Source of the DNA: Pseudomonas sp. MF4836
GTDB lineage: Bacteria; Pseudomonadota; Gammaproteobacteria; Pseudomonadales; Pseudomonadaceae
Direction of reading: 5' to 3'
Assembly: GCF_002018875.1 (NCBI RefSeq)
Contig: NZ_MVOL01000006.1
Span: 1 to 64,000, forward strand
DNA length: 64,000 nucleotides
A program made the position numbers and the translations under genes. Positions within the stretch are counted from its first letter, which is position 1. The number at the start of each line of letters is the position of its first letter. Shown here piece by piece: positions 62,104-64,000 of this stretch. Under the pieces are notes generated by a model that saw only the letters and a program-made list of their open reading frames with translations, ran no database searches and was not told where the DNA came from.

Positions 62104-63451
62104 GCGCACCAGCTTCGGCAAGCGCCTCGGCAGTTATGCCGAGGCCAGCGAATTGCCTGGCCAACCCATTCTCGAAGGGCGCCTGTTGCGCATGGTGGGC
62201 CTGACCCTCGAAGCCGAGGGCCTGCGCGCCGCCATGGGCACCCGCTGCCTGGTGATCAACGACGACAGCTACCACCCGGTGCAGGTCGAGGCCGAGGTCA
62301 TGGGCTTCTCCGGCGCGAAGGTGTTCCTGATGCCGGTGGGCAGCGGCGCTGGCATCGCCCCGGGAGCCCGCGTGGTGCCCCTGGCGGATACCGGGCGCCT
62401 GCCGATGGGCATGAGCATGCTCGGGCGGGTGCTTGACGGTGCCGGTCGCGCCCTGGATGGCAAGGGCGGGATGAAGGCCGAAGACTGGGTGCCCATGGAT
62501 GGCCCGACCATCAACCCACTCAAGCGCGACCCCATCAGCCAGCCCCTTGACGTTGGCATTCGTTCGATCAACGGTTTATTGACGGTCGGCCGCGGCCAGC
62601 GCCTGGGTCTGTTCGCCGGTACCGGCGTGGGCAAGAGTGTGCTGCTGGGCATGATGACCCGCTTCACCGAGGCCGACATTATCGTGGTCGGTTTGATCGG
62701 CGAGCGGGGTCGTGAGGTCAAGGAGTTCATCGAGCACATCCTCGGTGAAGAAGGACTCAAGCGTTCGGTGGTAGTGGCTTCGCCCGCCGACGATGCGCCG
62801 CTGATGCGCCTGCGTGCCGCCATGTACTGCACGCGGATCGCTGAATATTTTCGCGACAAGGGCAAGAATGTCCTGTTGCTGATGGACTCCCTGACCCGTT
62901 TCGCCCAGGCCCAGCGGGAAATCGCCCTGGCCATCGGCGAGCCGCCGGCGACCAAGGGTTATCCGCCTTCGGTGTTCGCCAAGCTGCCGAAGTTGGTGGA
63001 GCGTGCTGGTAATGCCGAGGCCGGGGGCGGTTCGATCACCGCGTTCTATACCGTGCTGTCCGAAGGCGATGACCAGCAGGACCCGATCGCCGACGCGGCG
63101 CGGGGCGTGCTCGACGGCCATATCGTGCTGTCGCGGCGCCTGGCCGAAGAAGGTCATTACCCGGCAATCGATATCGAGGCCTCCATCAGCCGGGTCATGC
63201 CGGCGGTGGTGACCCCCGAGCACATGAATCGGGCCCAGTACTTCAAGCAGTTGTGGTCGCGCTACCAGCAGGCGCGCGACCTGATCAGCGTCGGCGCCTA
63301 TGTGCCGGGCGGCGATCGGGAAACTGATACCGCGATCGCCTTGCAGCCATCGATGGTGGTGTACCTGCGCCAGGGCCTGAACGACAGCATCAGCCTGGGC
63401 GAAAGCGAGGCCCATCTGGAGATGGTCTTCGCTCCCGCGCCCGGGGGTTGA
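62093..63451 (+). CDS. fliI: Flagellum-specific ATPase FliI
   Basis: This 452-aa protein starts at ATG 62093 inside fliH; a longer frame upstream is in the same reading frame but lacks family residues. It is a F1-beta-like ATPase with Walker A AGTGVGKS (175-182), [15 protein letters not shown] and [20 protein letters not shown]. It drives substrate unfolding and delivery at the type III export gate. Confidence 0.96.
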   Translation: MRLERTSFGKRLGSYAEASELPGQPILEGRLLRMVGLTLEAEGLRAAMGTRCLVINDDSYHPVQVEAEVMGFSGAKVFLMPVGSGAGIAPGARVVPLADTGRLPMGMSMLGRVLDGAGRALDGKGGMKAEDWVPMDGPTINPLKRDPISQPLDVGIRSINGLLTVGRGQRLGLFAGTGVGKSVLLGMMTRFTEADIIVVGLIGERGREVKEFIEHILGEEGLKRSVVVASPADDAPLMRLRAAMYCTRIAEYFRDKGKNVLLLMDSLTRFAQAQREIALAIGEPPATKGYPPSVFAKLPKLVERAGNAEAGGGSITAFYTVLSEGDDQQDPIADAARGVLDGHIVLSRRLAEEGHYPAIDIEASISRVMPAVVTPEHMNRAQYFKQLWSRYQQARDLISVGAYVPGGDRETDTAIALQPSMVVYLRQGLNDSISLGESEAHLEMVFAPAPGG

Positions 63452-63457
63452 TAGGCC

Positions 63458-63907
63458 ATGGCTAACAGCCGCGCCGCGCGCCTGGCGCCGGTGGTCGACA
63501 TGGCTCAAAGCGCCGAACGCACCGCCGCCCAGCGCCTGGGGCACTTCCAGGGCCAGGTGCGCCTGGCGGAAAGCAAGCTCGGCGACCTTGAGCGCTTCCG
63601 TGGCGAATATCAGCAGCAATGGATCGACCGTGGCAGCCACGGGGTGTCCGGGCAGTGGCTGATGAACTACCAGCACTTCCTCAACCAGCTGGAAACAGCC
63701 GTGGCCCAGCAGCGCCAGAGCCTGGTCTGGCACCAGACCAACCTCAATCGTGCGCGGGAGACCTGGCAGCAGGCCTATGCCCGGGTCGAAGGGCTGCGCA
63801 AGCTGGTGCAGCGCTATGTCGATGAGGCCAGGCAGTTGGAAGACAAGCGTGAGCAGAAGCTGCTCGATGAACTTTCCCAGCGCCTGCCCCGTCAAGATCA
63901 GTACTGA
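63458..63907 (+). CDS. fliJ: Flagellar export chaperone/stalk protein FliJ
   Basis: This 149-aa protein is a long antiparallel coiled coil, rich in Gln, Arg, Leu and Glu. Segments LARVVDMAQSAERTAAQRLGHFQ-like at the N-terminus and QLEDKREQKLLDELSQRLPRQ at the C-terminus fit FliJ. FliJ sits in the FliI hexamer like the gamma subunit of F1 and contacts FlhA. Start ATG 63458, six bases after the fliI stop. Confidence 0.93.
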   Translation: MANSRAARLAPVVDMAQSAERTAAQRLGHFQGQVRLAESKLGDLERFRGEYQQQWIDRGSHGVSGQWLMNYQHFLNQLETAVAQQRQSLVWHQTNLNRARETWQQAYARVEGLRKLVQRYVDEARQLEDKREQKLLDELSQRLPRQDQY

Positions 63908-63993
63908 TCCGCGCATTTTGCTACTGCGGGTTGTCCATGTGCCGTGGGGGTGCTAAACCTTCTGCACGTTGCCAATGACAAGGAAGCAGTCTT

Positions 63994-64000
63994 ATGTCAG
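63994..64000 (+). CDS. Start of the next gene (cut by window edge)
   Basis: An ATG at 63994 with AAGGAAG upstream opens a frame of which only two codons are visible. In related pseudomonads a STAS-domain or other flagellar-associated gene follows fliJ, but the product cannot be read here. Confidence 0.4.

Noticed and set aside
60208..62121. 637-codon minus-strand frame opposite fliG and fliH
   Set aside because: Antisense shadow of certain flagellar genes.

Overview
The window is a piece of a Pseudomonas chromosome, most likely from the P. fluorescens group. It is GC-rich and holds the phhR/phhABC phenylalanine hydroxylase locus, a polar-flagellum regulon led by FleQ/FleSR, FlaG, a short glycosylated-type flagellin, a Cpx-like two-component locus beside yciI/yciB/yciO/scpAB/rluB, and REP cores (TGTAGCCGCTGCCG). 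Assignments come from reading protein sequences, motifs and gene order; no database search was run.

Region 1 (1-7024, minus strand) is an orphan type VI secretion (T6SS) vgrG island. Its order is vgrG, a DUF4123 chaperone, a 280-aa protein in the co-chaperone position, a 638-aa effector ending in a PD-(D/E)xK-type nuclease domain, and two tandem immunity-type genes. The second immunity gene runs off the left edge. The two immunity genes form a mosaic of near-identical and divergent blocks. The layout resembles the P. aeruginosa TseT cluster (TecT, co-TecT, TseT, TsiT), but no PAAR gene is visible.

Region 2 (7269-24955) holds housekeeping and accessory genes: a PlpD-type class Vd patatin autotransporter, a SelW-like protein, an EamA exporter with an AraC regulator, an LpxH-like phosphoesterase, an HD hydrolase, a DUF962 protein, a second AraC regulator overlapping trkH tail to tail, and a nitroreductase. 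A Cpx-like locus follows (response regulator, Spy/CpxP-like protein, kinase) with a GTAAA-N6-GTAAA box. After it come yciI-yciB and the divergent PHP/yciO/scpA/scpB operon with a DUF1289 gene.

Region 3 (25106-34996) holds rluB, a long leader with a Trp-containing 20-codon ORF before an aromatic-type amino-acid permease, arfB, an MFS transporter, two small-protein genes, and phhA-phhB-phhC divergent from phhR. Two TYR-box-like sites lie between phhA and phhR. Permease, catabolic genes and regulator together suggest uptake and breakdown of phenylalanine and tyrosine.

Region 4 (35286-64000, plus strand) is a continuous flagellar locus: flgFGHIJKL, a flagellin-glycosylation set (large glycosyltransferase, methyltransferase, FabH-like ketosynthase), fliC, flaG, fliD, fliS, fliT, fleQ, fleSR and fliEFGHIJ. 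I can read sigma-54 (-24/-12) promoters before flgF, fleS and fliE, and sigma-28 (FliA) promoters before fliC and, less expectedly, fliS. This fits the Pseudomonas hierarchy FleQ > RpoN > FleSR > FliA. No tRNA, rRNA, CRISPR array, prophage or insertion sequence was recognised.
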